Below are positions 1-8,629 of a DNA stretch of 64,000 nucleotides, in pieces (positions within the stretch are counted from its first letter, which is position 1; every line of letters starts with the position of its first letter). Position numbers and translations under genes: made by a program. This DNA comes from Polaromonas sp. JS666. Its GTDB lineage: Bacteria > Pseudomonadota > Gammaproteobacteria > Burkholderiales > Burkholderiaceae_C. The DNA is taken from contig NC_007948.1 in NCBI RefSeq assembly GCF_000013865.1, forward strand, positions 2,108,001 through 2,172,000. The letters run 5' to 3'. The notes below the pieces were generated by a model. The model did not search any database. It was not told where the DNA came from and was given only the letters and a program-made list of their open reading frames with translations.

Positions 1-2
1 CC

Positions 3-608
3 TGGACGGAAGTCGGTGGCGATTTGTTGACGATTGAGGCGGCCATCATGCCGGGCAAAGGCGTGATCACGCGTACTGGCTTGTTGGGCGACGTGATGAA
101 GGAATCGGTGGAGGCCGCGCGTACGGTGGTTCGCAGCCGCTCCAGAATGCTGGGCATCAAGGATGAGATGTTCGAGAAGCGCGACATCCATATTCACGTG
201 CCGGATGGTGCGACGCCCAAGGACGGGCCGAGCGCTGGCGCTGCCATGACCACGGCCTTTGTCTCGGCCCTCACCGGCATTCCGGTGCGCGGCGATGTTG
301 CGATGACGGGTGAGATCACTTTGCGTGGTGAAGTGACCGCCATTGGTGGCTTGAAGGAAAAATTGCTGGCTGCTTTGCGCGGTGGCATCAAGACGGTATT
401 GATCCCGGAAGAAAATGCCAAGGACCTGCAGGAAATTCCGGACAACGTGAAGAGCGGTCTGAACATCGTGCCGGTGAAGTGGATTGATCAGGTGCTGCAG
501 GTCGCACTGGAGCGCAATCCTGTTCCGTTGAGTGATGAAGAAGTCGCTGTTGCCGCTGCGGCCGCTGTCGCTACACCTGTCGAAGTTGCAGGCACTGTGA
601 AGCATTGA
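3..608 (+). CDS. lon: Lon protease, C-terminal part (5' end outside window)
   Basis: ATP-dependent serine protease of the cytosol that degrades misfolded and regulatory proteins. Only the C-terminal proteolytic domain is present; the reading frame is open from the first base, so the gene begins before the window. The catalytic serine lies in PKDGPSAG and the catalytic lysine in the GGIKTVLIP region, the Ser-Lys dyad of family S16. The C-terminus is an Ala/Val-rich tail after the protease fold. The gene is followed by a tRNA run with its own promoter. Identification is secure from the motifs; nothing can be said about the ATPase or N-terminal domains. Confidence 0.97.
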   Translation, partial: WTEVGGDLLTIEAAIMPGKGVITRTGLLGDVMKESVEAARTVVRSRSRMLGIKDEMFEKRDIHIHVPDGATPKDGPSAGAAMTTAFVSALTGIPVRGDVAMTGEITLRGEVTAIGGLKEKLLAALRGGIKTVLIPEENAKDLQEIPDNVKSGLNIVPVKWIDQVLQVALERNPVPLSDEEVAVAAAAAVATPVEVAGTVKH

Positions 609-640
609 AGCAAAACAGAAGCAAACTTTTTTTCGATTTG

Positions 641-669
641 TTGAAAAGCCTGAAAAGTTACGCTATAAT
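641..669 (+). promoter_or_regulatory. sigma-70-type promoter of the tRNA run
   Basis: TTGAAA at 641-646 and a consensus TATAAT at 664-669 are separated by 17 bases and end about 15 bases before tRNA-Gly. This is a near-ideal housekeeping promoter, placed between the lon stop and the first tRNA. Confidence 0.75.
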
Positions 670-683
670 TTGAGGCTGTTATC

Positions 684-759
684 GCGGGAGTAGCTCAGTT
701 GGTAGAGCGCAACCTTGCCAAGGTTGAGGTCGAGAGTTCGAGACTCTTCTCCCGCTCCA
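684..759 (+). tRNA. tRNA-Gly(GCC)
   Basis: A 76-nt cloverleaf: acceptor GCGGGAG pairs with CTCCCGC, the D arm is AGCTCAGTTGGTAGAGC, the anticodon loop reads TTGCCAA (anticodon GCC), the T arm contains GTTCGAG, and CCA is encoded. It is the first of three tRNAs behind lon. Confidence 0.97.
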
Positions 760-763
760 ATTC

Positions 764-797
764 AAAAGGGCAGCACTTTAAAATGCTGTCCTTTTTC
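764..797 (+). terminator. hairpin plus T-run after tRNA-Gly
   Basis: GGGCAGCA and TGCTGTCC form an 8-bp stem (one G-T wobble) around an A/T-rich loop, followed by CTTTTTCTTT. It would end at least part of the transcription after tRNA-Gly. Confidence 0.6.
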
Positions 798-863
798 TTT
801 GGGACATTCGATAGTCGGTAAAGCTTCCGGGCTTTGGCGATTGAGTGAATCAGATAGAAACAC

Positions 864-937
864 GGCGCGGTAACAAAGCGGTTATGTACCGGATTGCAAA
901 TCCGAGTAGGTCGGTTCGACTCCGGCCCGCGCCTCCA
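864..937 (+). tRNA. tRNA-Cys(GCA)
   Basis: A 74-nt cloverleaf: acceptor GGCGCGG pairs with CCGCGCC, the anticodon stem-loop GGATTGCAAATCC gives anticodon GCA, the T loop is GGTTCGACTCC, and CCA is encoded. Confidence 0.96.
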
Positions 938-954
938 TCCAGTCATCAACATTG

Positions 955-977
955 AGCCCCGTCATGGGGCTTTTTTG
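955..977 (+). terminator. terminator after tRNA-Cys
   Basis: AGCCCC-GTCAT-GGGGCT followed by a run of T: a compact intrinsic terminator between tRNA-Cys and tRNA-Leu, so tRNA-Leu may have its own promoter. Confidence 0.75.
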
Positions 978-1010
978 TTTGACAATACAGAACTGCGACG
1001 ATACGTTTCG

Positions 1011-1103
1011 GCCTGAGTGGTGAAATAGGTAGACACAGCGGACTTAAAATCCGCCGCTTCGCGAATAGCGGGCGTACCGGTTCGATTCCGGTCTCAGGCA
1101 CCA
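1011..1103 (+). tRNA. tRNA-Leu(TAA)
   Basis: A 93-nt class II tRNA: acceptor GCCTGAG pairs with CTCAGGC, the anticodon stem GCGGA/TCCGC encloses CTTAAAA (anticodon TAA), there is a long variable arm as expected for tRNA-Leu, the T loop is GGTTCGATTCC, and CCA is encoded. Confidence 0.96.
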
Positions 1104-1163
1104 ACATCACGCCAACCACCGATGCGCCGGTTGCGCCCCTGAAAACTGGGTAAGATTAATTCC

Positions 1164-1799
1164 ATGGCCCGCTACAACACTCCTTTTGAAATTCACGTTC
1201 ACGGCGAAGTGCCTTTGCGCGCGAACGTCACCTTTGAGCAACTGCAGGAGGCTCTCAAGCCCCTGTGGAAGTACGCCGGCTCAAAATCCCTGGCGGCGGG
1301 CGCTGCGAGCGCCTACGAGGAGGAGCCGGGCATCCAGTTCGACGTTCAAAAGCACCTGCTCCAGATGTGCTGGACCGTGCCCGGTGATGAGGATTTTCGC
1401 CAGGCGCTCGACGAGATGTGCATGGGGCTCAATGATCTGGCCGAGACGGGCGCGCCCATTGAAGTAACCTTTTACGACTCTGACTTCGACGAGGAAGAGG
1501 GCGCGGAGGACGAAGAGGCGCGCGATGACTTTGCCATGTACTTTGTCGGCCCCACGCCAGCGGCGATCATGCAGGTGCAGCGCGATTTGCTGGTGCAGGA
1601 CATGATTGGCCTGATGGAGCGGCATTTCGACGCCTCGGAGTTGGGTGAGGTCGTGTCGGCAGTCGATAAATTATTCGAGCAGCGCTTCGATGCGCTGGTC
1701 AACTCCATGCAGCTCGGCAAGCCACCGCGCGGGCTTGGGGGGCCGCAGGGTGGGTCGGGCCACGGTGGCGGCGGGCGCAAGCCCCGGCATCTGCATTAG
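1164..1799 (+). CDS. conserved hypothetical protein, acidic middle and Gly-rich tail
   Basis: A 211-residue soluble protein of unknown function, of a type I associate with Burkholderiales. There is no signal peptide or membrane segment. The central part carries a strongly acidic stretch (DFDEEEGAEDEEARDD, about residues 109-124) and the C-terminus is a low-complexity Gly/Arg/His tail ending in HLH. The stop codon overlaps the stop of the convergent TetR gene by four bases, so the two transcripts converge. No catalytic motif was recognised, and I assign no function. Confidence 0.8.
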   Translation: MARYNTPFEIHVHGEVPLRANVTFEQLQEALKPLWKYAGSKSLAAGAASAYEEEPGIQFDVQKHLLQMCWTVPGDEDFRQALDEMCMGLNDLAETGAPIEVTFYDSDFDEEEGAEDEEARDDFAMYFVGPTPAAIMQVQRDLLVQDMIGLMERHFDASELGEVVSAVDKLFEQRFDALVNSMQLGKPPRGLGGPQGGSGHGGGGRKPRHLH

Positions 1800-2482
1800 G
1801 AAGGCGTTGGCGCAGTCTCTCCCGGGGTGCCCGGGGGCGGCCCTTCGGTGAAGCCAAGGCCTCCCAGGTAGACGTTCATCACGCCTTGACCCACCTCGAG
1901 AAGGTCAAACGCTTGCGGATCCAATAGCCAGTTTTGTATCAGGCCGTCTATCAGGGCGTGGAATCCCTGTGCAGCCACTGAGGCAGGCACCGCCAGTTTC
2001 AAGCCGCATCGGCGCGCGGCGAGGTCAATACTCTCTTCAAAAAATTGTAAAAACCCGTTGCGCACTGCCAGATGCCGGAGACGAACGGCCTGCAGTTCTT
2101 CCACATACTCCACTTTTTGTGTCGCCACTTCGAAAACGCGCCGGGTCTGGGCGTCGTTCACGATCTGCTTGAGCGCGTTAACAGTGGCCGAGCGGATCCG
2201 GCCGAGGCCGCTGGCACCTGAGTTATCCGCGGATTCCTGCCCTCCGTTCCCCTCGAGGCCGAACGACTTTTCCATGGGCAGCGTCACCCGCTCCATCATG
2301 GCGTTGAACAGGTCGGCCTTGTCCCTGAAATGCCAATAAATGGCTCCACGCGTGGCACCGGCGCGCCGGGCAATGTCCTGCAGGCTGGTGCGTGAGACTC
2401 CCTGTGCCTGAAACAGGTGTTCGGCAGCATCAAGCAGCTTGTTGCGGGTCGCCAGTGCCTCTTCTTTGGTTCGACGGGCCAC
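1796..2482 (-). CDS. TetR/AcrR-family repressor of the RND efflux operon
   Basis: A 228-residue repressor. The N-terminal helix-turn-helix (about residues 10-57, including TSLQDIARRAGATRGAIYWHF) is of the AcrR/TtgR type; the C-terminal part is the all-helical ligand-binding domain of multidrug-efflux repressors. It is divergent from an RND operon, and the 121-bp gap between them contains a palindrome almost identical to the E. coli AcrR box. By family knowledge it represses the pump and itself and is released by hydrophobic ligands. The pairing with this operator is inferred from position and sequence. Confidence 0.93.
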   Translation of the reverse strand: MARRTKEEALATRNKLLDAAEHLFQAQGVSRTSLQDIARRAGATRGAIYWHFRDKADLFNAMMERVTLPMEKSFGLEGNGGQESADNSGASGLGRIRSATVNALKQIVNDAQTRRVFEVATQKVEYVEELQAVRLRHLAVRNGFLQFFEESIDLAARRCGLKLAVPASVAAQGFHALIDGLIQNWLLDPQAFDLLEVGQGVMNVYLGGLGFTEGPPPGTPGETAPTPS

Positions 2483-2517
2483 TTCGTTGTCTCCTGACGG
2501 TCATTTGCAGGGGTACT

Positions 2518-2541
2518 TATATACATTCATAAATGTATGTA
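2518..2541 (+). promoter_or_regulatory. AcrR-type operator
   Basis: A 24-bp imperfect palindrome whose core 2522-2541 reads TACATTCATAAATGTATGTA. Compared from memory with the complement of the E. coli AcrR box, 22 of 24 positions match. It lies between the divergent TetR gene (start 2482) and the efflux operon (start 2661), where it can control both. Confidence 0.85.
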
Positions 2542-2660
2542 AACTATACCACTCGTAAAAACCCTTACTCTTCCAATTTCGGTGAATTCGCCTTGCGTAT
2601 GCTTTGCGCTTCATCGATGCCGCGCCACTTTCGCGCTTTCTCCAAAATCCGAGGAACAGC

Positions 2661-3953
2661 ATGCCTATGTCCCGCGTTGCCCAGTCTTCCCAGTCTTATT
2701 TCCCCCGCCACTTCATGGGGCTTCGGCCGCTGGCGCTCATTGCCGCAGTTTCATTGCTTCTGGCCGGTTGCGGCAAAAGTGGCAACGCGCAGGGCGGTGG
2801 CTCACCACCCCCCCCACAGGTCGGCGTGGTCACTGTGACGCAGGGTGACGTTGCGCTGGTCACTGAACTGCCGGGAAGGCTTGAGGCCTCGCGGGTCGCC
2901 CAGGTGAGGGCGCGGGCGGCGGGCATTTTGCAAAAGCGGCTGTTCCGTGAGGGCAGTGACGTGAAGGCTGGCCAGCCGCTGTTCAGCATTGACCCCGCGC
3001 CTTATGCAGCGGCCGCCGCCAGTGCCAAAGCCAGCCAGGCGCGCGCTGAAGCCAATCTGGCGCAGGCCACCGCACTGGCCGAGCGCTACAAGCCCCTGGT
3101 CGAAGCCAATGCCATCAGCAAGCAGGAATATGCCAACGCCGTGGCAGCCCAGAGGCAAGCCGAAGCCGATGTGGCCATGGGCAAGGCCAGCGTGCAAACG
3201 GCCAATATCAATCTGGGTTATGCCGCGGTGACGGCGCCGATTTCGGGCCGCATAGGTCGTGCGCTGGTGACGGAAGGCGCGCTGGTCGGCCAGGGCGACG
3301 CCACACAACTCGCGGTCATCCAGCAGATCAATCCCATGTACGTCAACTTCACGCAATCCGCATCCGAAGTGATGAAGCTGCGCGCTGCCATGGAGAGCGG
3401 GCAGTTCAAGCGCGCCAGCGGAGGAGATGCGGCCAGCGTGCGCATTGTGCTGGAAGATGGCACCGAATACCCACGTCCCGGCCGCCTGCTGTTTTCCGAC
3501 CAGACCGTTGATGCCACAACGGGGCAGATCACCCTGCGGGCTGAAGTTCCCAATCCGGGCAGCCAGCTGCTGCCGGGCCTGTATGTGCGCGTACGCCTGG
3601 AGCAGGCCCAGGCCGCCAACGCCATCACCTTACCCCAGCAGGCGGTGACGCGCACGGCGCAGGGCGATACGGTCATGGTGGTCGGTGCGGACGGAAAGGT
3701 CGCGTCGCGTACTGTCAAGATCGGCTCCTCGAAGGGCTCGCAATGGGTGGTGCTGGACGGCCTGAAAACAGGTGAACAGGTCATGGTGGATGGCTTCCAG
3801 AAACTGCAGCCCGGCGCATTGGTCAAGCCTGTGCCGTGGCAGCCGCCGGGTGCCAATCCGGCTGGCGCGGCTTCTGCTCCGGCTGCTGCGGCATCGTCGG
3901 CGGGCGCTGCCCAACCGGCGGCATCGGCTGCATCCGCAGCCGCGACGAAATAA
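2661..3953 (+). CDS. RND efflux periplasmic adaptor (AcrA/MexA type lipoprotein)
   Basis: Membrane-fusion protein that links the inner-membrane pump to the outer-membrane channel. I chose the ATG at 2661 because GAGGA sits five bases upstream; an in-frame ATG at 2604 lacks this. The N-terminus has a lipoprotein signal with lipobox LLAGC. Then come the biotinyl-lipoyl half domains (VAQVRARAAGIL), an alpha-helical hairpin rich in Ala and Gln, the second lipoyl half (VTAPISGRIGRALVTEGALVG) and beta-barrel/membrane-proximal domains. The C-terminus is a long Pro/Ala tail. It is followed after 12 bases by the pump gene and is the first gene of a three-gene operon. Confidence 0.95.
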   Translation: MPMSRVAQSSQSYFPRHFMGLRPLALIAAVSLLLAGCGKSGNAQGGGSPPPPQVGVVTVTQGDVALVTELPGRLEASRVAQVRARAAGILQKRLFREGSDVKAGQPLFSIDPAPYAAAAASAKASQARAEANLAQATALAERYKPLVEANAISKQEYANAVAAQRQAEADVAMGKASVQTANINLGYAAVTAPISGRIGRALVTEGALVGQGDATQLAVIQQINPMYVNFTQSASEVMKLRAAMESGQFKRASGGDAASVRIVLEDGTEYPRPGRLLFSDQTVDATTGQITLRAEVPNPGSQLLPGLYVRVRLEQAQAANAITLPQQAVTRTAQGDTVMVVGADGKVASRTVKIGSSKGSQWVVLDGLKTGEQVMVDGFQKLQPGALVKPVPWQPPGANPAGAASAPAAAASSAGAAQPAASAASAAATK

Positions 3954-3965
3954 GGAGCCCGGCGC

Positions 3966-6900
3966 ATGGCCAAATTTTTTATTGATCGGCCGATCTTTGC
4001 CTGGGTGATTGCCTTGTTCATCCTGGTGGTCGGCGGTGTGTCGATCACGCAGCTGCCGATTGCCCAGTACCCACCCGTGGCACCGCCCGCGATCGTCATC
4101 AATACGGCATACCCCGGCGCGTCGGCCCAGACGCTCGAGGACAGCGTGCTGTCGGTGATTGAGCGTGAAATGAACGGCTCGCCCGGCCTGATCTACATGG
4201 AGTCGGTCGCGCAGGCCGACGGTTCCGGCAGCATCACGCTGAGCTTCCAGCCCGGCACCAATGCCGAGCTGGCGCAGGTGGACGTGCAGAACCGCCTGTC
4301 GCGCGCCTCGCCGCGGCTGCCCGCTGCTGTGGCGCAGCAGGGCGTACGCGTAGACAAGTCGCGTGCCAACTTCCTGCTGTTCACCATGTTGTCGTCCGAC
4401 AACCCGGCGCACGACCCGGTCGCGCTCGGCGACTATGCCTCGCGCAACATCGTGCCCGAACTCCAGCGCCTGCCCGGCATTGGCCAGGCCCAGCTGTTCG
4501 GCAGCGAGCGCGCCATGCGCATCTGGCTCGACCCGGCCAAGCTGACCGGCTTCAGCCTTTCGGCGAACGATGTCAATACAGCGATTCGTGCGCAAAATGC
4601 CCAAGTAGCCGCCGGCAGCATCGGCGACCGGCCTAACGTGGCAGGCCAGGGCATTGCGGCCACCGTGGTGGTCAATGGGCAGCTCGCCAACGTCGGGCAG
4701 TTTGGCAATATCGTGCTGCGCGCCAACCCCGATGGCTCGTCGGTGCGCCTGAAGGATGTGGCGCGCATCGAATTGGGTGGCCAGACCTACGCGACGTCGG
4801 CGCGCCTGAACGGCAAGCCGGCCGTGGGTATCGGCGTGCAACTCGCGCCGAACGGCAATGCACTTGCCTCCGCCAAGGCTGTGCGAGAGAAGATGGCCGA
4901 ACTTCAGCGCTACTTCCCGCAGGGCATGAAATGGGACATCCCCTACGACAGCTCGCGCTTCGTCAGGATATCGATTTCGCAGGTGGCCGAGACGCTGTTC
5001 GAGGCGGTGGCGCTGGTGTTCCTGGTGATGTTCCTGTTCCTGCAGAACTGGCGCTACACCATCATCCCGACCATCGTGGTGCCGATCTCGCTGCTTGGCA
5101 CTTTCGCCACGCTGCTGGCGCTCGGATTTTCAATCAACGTGCTCACCATGTTCGGCATGGTGCTGGTGATTGGTATCGTGGTGGACGATGCGATCGTGGT
5201 GGTCGAGAACGTCGAGCGCATCATGACCGAAGAGGGGCTGCCGCCGCTCGAGGCCACGCGCAAGGCGATGAAGCAGATCTCCGGCGCCATCATCGGCGTG
5301 ACCGTGGTGCTGATCTCCGTGTTCGTGCCGCTGGCGTTCTTCGCGGGCTCGACCGGCAATATCTATCGCCAGTTCTCGGCGGTGATGGTGTCGTCGATCG
5401 GCTTCTCGGCATTCATGGCGCTGTCGCTCACGCCGGCGCTCTGCGCCACGCTGCTCAAACCGGTAGAGGCCGGACACCACCACGAAAAGACCGGTTTCTT
5501 CGGTTGGTTCAATCGGGGCTTCACACGCACGGCCAAGGGTTATGAAAGCGTGGTTGCGCGCATCCTCAAGCGTGCAGCGCGCTATCTGGTGATCTACGCA
5601 GCGATCATCGGCGCGATCGCCGTGGTCTTCCTGCGCCTGCCAACTTCATTTTTACCCAACGAAGACCAGGGCACTCTCCTGGTGAACGTGCAGTTGCCCC
5701 CGGGTGCGACATATGAGCGCACGCTCTCGGTGATGCAGAACGTCGAGGAGTTCATCCTCAAGCAGCCCGAAGTGCAAAGCATGGTTGGCGTACTGGGTTT
5801 TAGCTTTTCGGGCCAGGGTCAAAACGCCGCGCTGGCGTTCGTGACGCTCAAGGACTGGAAAGAGCGCGCGGGTGAGCAGCATTCGGCCGGAGCGGTTGCG
5901 GGACGGGCCTTCGGTGCGCTCATGGGTGTGCGTGATGCATTCATCTTTCCGCTGAGCCCACCGCCGATTCCCGAACTGGGCACGGCGTCGGGCTTCAGCT
6001 TCCGTTTGCAGGATCGCGGCGGCGCGGGCCACGAGGCGCTCGTCAATGCCCGCAACCAGTTGCTGGGCCTGGCGTCCAAGAGCCCTGTCCTTGGGCAGGT
6101 GCGTCCCGATGGCCTGGAAGACGCGCCGCAACTGCAGATCGACATTGACCGCGACAAGGCCAATGCGCTGGGCATACCGTTCGACGCGATCAATTCGGTG
6201 TTGTCGACCTCGCTGGGCTCCAGCTACGTGAACGACTTCCCGAACCAGGGGCGCTTGCAGCGTGTGGTGGTGCAGGCCGATGCACCGGCGCGCATGCAGC
6301 CCGATGACCTTCTCAAACTGAACGCCAGCAACAGCAAGGGGCAATCGGTGCCGCTCTCGGCATTTGCCACGACGCGCTGGGTCAAGGGCGCGATGCAGAC
6401 GGTGCGCTACAACGGCTATCCGGCGATGCGCATCGGCGGCAGCGCCGCACCGGGCTACAGCACCGGCGCCGCGATGGCCGAGATGGAGAAGCTGGCGGCG
6501 CAGCTGCCGCAAGGCTTCGGCTATGAGTGGACCGGCCAGTCGCGAGAGGAAAAACTCGCCGGCTCCCAGGCGACCCTTCTCTATGGTTTCGCGATCCTCG
6601 CGGTGTTCCTGTGCCTCGCCGCGCTGTACGAAAGCTGGACCATTCCGCTGGCGGTGATTCTGGTGGTGCCGCTGGGCGTGATCGGCGTGTTGCTGGCGAC
6701 CCTGCTGCGCGCCTATTCGAACGACGTGTACTTTCAGGTGGGCCTGATCACCATCATCGGCCTGTCGGCGAAGAACGCCATTTTGATCATCGAGTTTGCG
6801 AAAGACCTTCAGGCGCAGGGCAAGGGCGTGATCGAGTCGGCGCTGGCCGCAGCCCATCTGCGTTTTCGCCCCATCATCATGACCTCGCTGGCTTTCGGCC

Positions 6901-7145
6901 TGGGCGTGATGCCTCTCGTGCTGGCTTCGGGCGCCGGCTCTGCTAGCCAGCGCGCCATCGGTACCGCCGTGATCGGCGGCATGGTGACCGGCACGGCGCT
7001 GGCGGTGATTTTTGTCCCGGTGTTCTTTGTCGTGGTGCGCGGCTTTTTCAAAGGCAGCGAGCGGCAAAACAGGATCTATTCGGAGCATGCCAAAGCGGCA
7101 GGCATCTCGGAAGATGAAGGAAATGAAGGTAAAGCCCATGCGTAA
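3966..7145 (+). CDS. RND multidrug efflux pump, HAE1 family (AcrB/MexB type)
   Basis: Inner-membrane proton/drug antiporter of 1059 residues, the normal length for HAE1 pumps. The start ATG is preceded by AGGAG overlapping the adaptor stop. The N-terminal MAKFFIDRPIFAWVIA is the conserved first transmembrane segment. The paired aspartates of the proton relay appear in VDDAIVVVENVER and the relay lysine in GLSAKNAILIIEFAKD; two large periplasmic loops separate the TM bundles. The C-terminus overlaps the next gene by eight bases (ATGCGTAA), indicating translational coupling. The substrate range cannot be read from the sequence; the TetR ligand type suggests hydrophobic compounds or antibiotics. 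Confidence 0.97.
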   Translation: MAKFFIDRPIFAWVIALFILVVGGVSITQLPIAQYPPVAPPAIVINTAYPGASAQTLEDSVLSVIEREMNGSPGLIYMESVAQADGSGSITLSFQPGTNAELAQVDVQNRLSRASPRLPAAVAQQGVRVDKSRANFLLFTMLSSDNPAHDPVALGDYASRNIVPELQRLPGIGQAQLFGSERAMRIWLDPAKLTGFSLSANDVNTAIRAQNAQVAAGSIGDRPNVAGQGIAATVVVNGQLANVGQFGNIVLRANPDGSSVRLKDVARIELGGQTYATSARLNGKPAVGIGVQLAPNGNALASAKAVREKMAELQRYFPQGMKWDIPYDSSRFVRISISQVAETLFEAVALVFLVMFLFLQNWRYTIIPTIVVPISLLGTFATLLALGFSINVLTMFGMVLVIGIVVDDAIVVVENVERIMTEEGLPPLEATRKAMKQISGAIIGVTVVLISVFVPLAFFAGSTGNIYRQFSAVMVSSIGFSAFMALSLTPALCATLLKPVEAGHHHEKTGFFGWFNRGFTRTAKGYESVVARILKRAARYLVIYAAIIGAIAVVFLRLPTSFLPNEDQGTLLVNVQLPPGATYERTLSVMQNVEEFILKQPEVQSMVGVLGFSFSGQGQNAALAFVTLKDWKERAGEQHSAGAVAGRAFGALMGVRDAFIFPLSPPPIPELGTASGFSFRLQDRGGAGHEALVNARNQLLGLASKSPVLGQVRPDGLEDAPQLQIDIDRDKANALGIPFDAINSVLSTSLGSSYVNDFPNQGRLQRVVVQADAPARMQPDDLLKLNASNSKGQSVPLSAFATTRWVKGAMQTVRYNGYPAMRIGGSAAPGYSTGAAMAEMEKLAAQLPQGFGYEWTGQSREEKLAGSQATLLYGFAILAVFLCLAALYESWTIPLAVILVVPLGVIGVLLATLLRAYSNDVYFQVGLITIIGLSAKNAILIIEFAKDLQAQGKGVIESALAAAHLRFRPIIMTSLAFGLGVMPLVLASGAGSASQRAIGTAVIGGMVTGTALAVIFVPVFFVVVRGFFKGSERQNRIYSEHAKAAGISEDEGNEGKAHA

Positions 7146-8607
7146 ATCCAGGCTCCCCCAACTCCTGACGGCGAGCGCCGCGGCGCTGCTGGCGGGTTGT
7201 TCGATGATTCCCAAATACGAGCGGCCGGCCGCGCCGATTGCCGCAGAGTGGCCGGCCTCCAGCTGGATGGCTGAATCGGCCCAGGCGACCGCCGGTGCCA
7301 GTCCCGCCGCGGCAACGGCACCCGCCGTGCCGGCGGCCGACATTGAATGGCAGAGTTTTTTCAGTGATCCCAAGCTCAGGCTACTGATAGAGGCGGCGCT
7401 GCGCAACAATCGCGACCTGCGGATTGCGGTACTCAATATCGAGCAGGCCCGGGCCCAGTTCCAGATCCGGCGCGCCGACCAGTTTCCGACCGTCAATGCC
7501 GGGCTCACGGGCTCGCGCCAGCCCAACGCCGATGGCAACAGCATCACCAGCACCTACTCCGCCGGCTTGCTGGTGACGTCGTATGAGCTCGATTTCTTCG
7601 GCCGCGTCGCCAGCCTGAAGGAAACCGCGCTGGCGCAATACCTGGCGACTGAAGAGGGCCGCAAGACCACCCAGATCAGCCTGATCGCGGCCGTGGCCAA
7701 CACCTACCTCAGCCTGCTGGCCGATGAAGAGCTGCTGGCCATCACGCAGCAAACGCTGGCGACGCGTGAAGAATCCTTCAAGCTGAGCAAGCTGCGCTTT
7801 GACAATGGCGTGACGTCCGAGCTGGATTTCCGGCAGGCCGAGTCGCTGACGGAAGCGGCCCGTGTCTCCCTGGCCCAGCTGGTCCGCCAGCGTGCTCTGG
7901 ACCAGAATGCCCTGACGCTTTTGCTGGGCCAGCCCCTCACGGGCGAACTGGCGGTGGCGCTGCCGGCCGGCAAGGGGCTGGCTGATACGCCCATGATGGT
8001 CGATGTGCCTGCCGGACTGCCCTCCGACCTGCTGACCCGCCGCCCCGACATTCGCCAGGCCGAGCAGCAGCTGCTTGCCGCCAATGCGGATATCGGCGCA
8101 GCCCGCGCCGCGTTTTTCCCGCGCATTTCGCTCACGGCAAGCGCCGGCAGCGCCAGCTCGCACCTCTCGGGCCTCTTCAAGAGCGGCTCCTACGGCTGGA
8201 CGCTGGCGCCCCAGTTGCTCCTGCCGATTTTTGATGCGGGGCGCAACCGGGCCGGGCTCGACTCTGCCAACGCCGGCCGCGACATCGCCGTGGCCCAGTA
8301 CGAGAAATCGATCCAGACGGCCTTCCGCGAAGTTTCCGATGCGCTGGCAGGCCGCGCCACGCTGGGCGAGCAGTTGCGCGCGCAGCAGGCGCAGGCCAAC
8401 GCCGAAGCCACGCGTTTCAAGCTGTCGGACCTGCGCTACCAGAACGGTATTGCCAGCTACCTCGATTTGCTCGATGCGCAGCGTTCGCTGTTCACCGCGC
8501 GGCAAGCCGTGGTGCAAACCCGTCTGGCCCAGCTGCAAAGCCAGGTCACGCTGTACAAAACGCTGGGTGGTGGCTGGAAGGAGCCCGCGGCCTCCGCCAC
8601 GCCCTGA
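7138..8607 (+). CDS. RND outer-membrane channel lipoprotein (OprM/NodT family)
   Basis: Outer-membrane factor that completes the tripartite pump. The ATG at 7138 was chosen because GAAGG lies eight bases upstream and the lipoprotein signal then starts correctly (MRKSRL..., lipobox LLAGC with acylated Cys near residue 19). In-frame ATGs at 7114 and 7123 are possible. The body contains two repeated halves of long coiled-coil helices, with the typical motifs SYELDFFGR and LLTRRPDIRQAEQQL and the beta-barrel strands of the TolC fold. Its length of about 489 residues fits the family. Third gene of the efflux operon. Confidence 0.95.
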   Translation: MRKSRLPQLLTASAAALLAGCSMIPKYERPAAPIAAEWPASSWMAESAQATAGASPAAATAPAVPAADIEWQSFFSDPKLRLLIEAALRNNRDLRIAVLNIEQARAQFQIRRADQFPTVNAGLTGSRQPNADGNSITSTYSAGLLVTSYELDFFGRVASLKETALAQYLATEEGRKTTQISLIAAVANTYLSLLADEELLAITQQTLATREESFKLSKLRFDNGVTSELDFRQAESLTEAARVSLAQLVRQRALDQNALTLLLGQPLTGELAVALPAGKGLADTPMMVDVPAGLPSDLLTRRPDIRQAEQQLLAANADIGAARAAFFPRISLTASAGSASSHLSGLFKSGSYGWTLAPQLLLPIFDAGRNRAGLDSANAGRDIAVAQYEKSIQTAFREVSDALAGRATLGEQLRAQQAQANAEATRFKLSDLRYQNGIASYLDLLDAQRSLFTARQAVVQTRLAQLQSQVTLYKTLGGGWKEPAASATP

Positions 8608-8629
8608 GCACGCCCTGCCCCCTGTGGAC

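Noticed and set aside
2604..2660. Upstream in-frame start for the efflux adaptor
   Set aside because: The ATG at 2661 has GAGGA at proper spacing and gives a standard lipoprotein signal; the upstream extension would disrupt it.
5652..7553. 633-residue open frame on the minus strand opposite the RND pump and channel genes
   Set aside because: It is antisense to two clearly coding genes; the product is His/Arg/Gln-rich, as expected from a shadow of high-GC codons.
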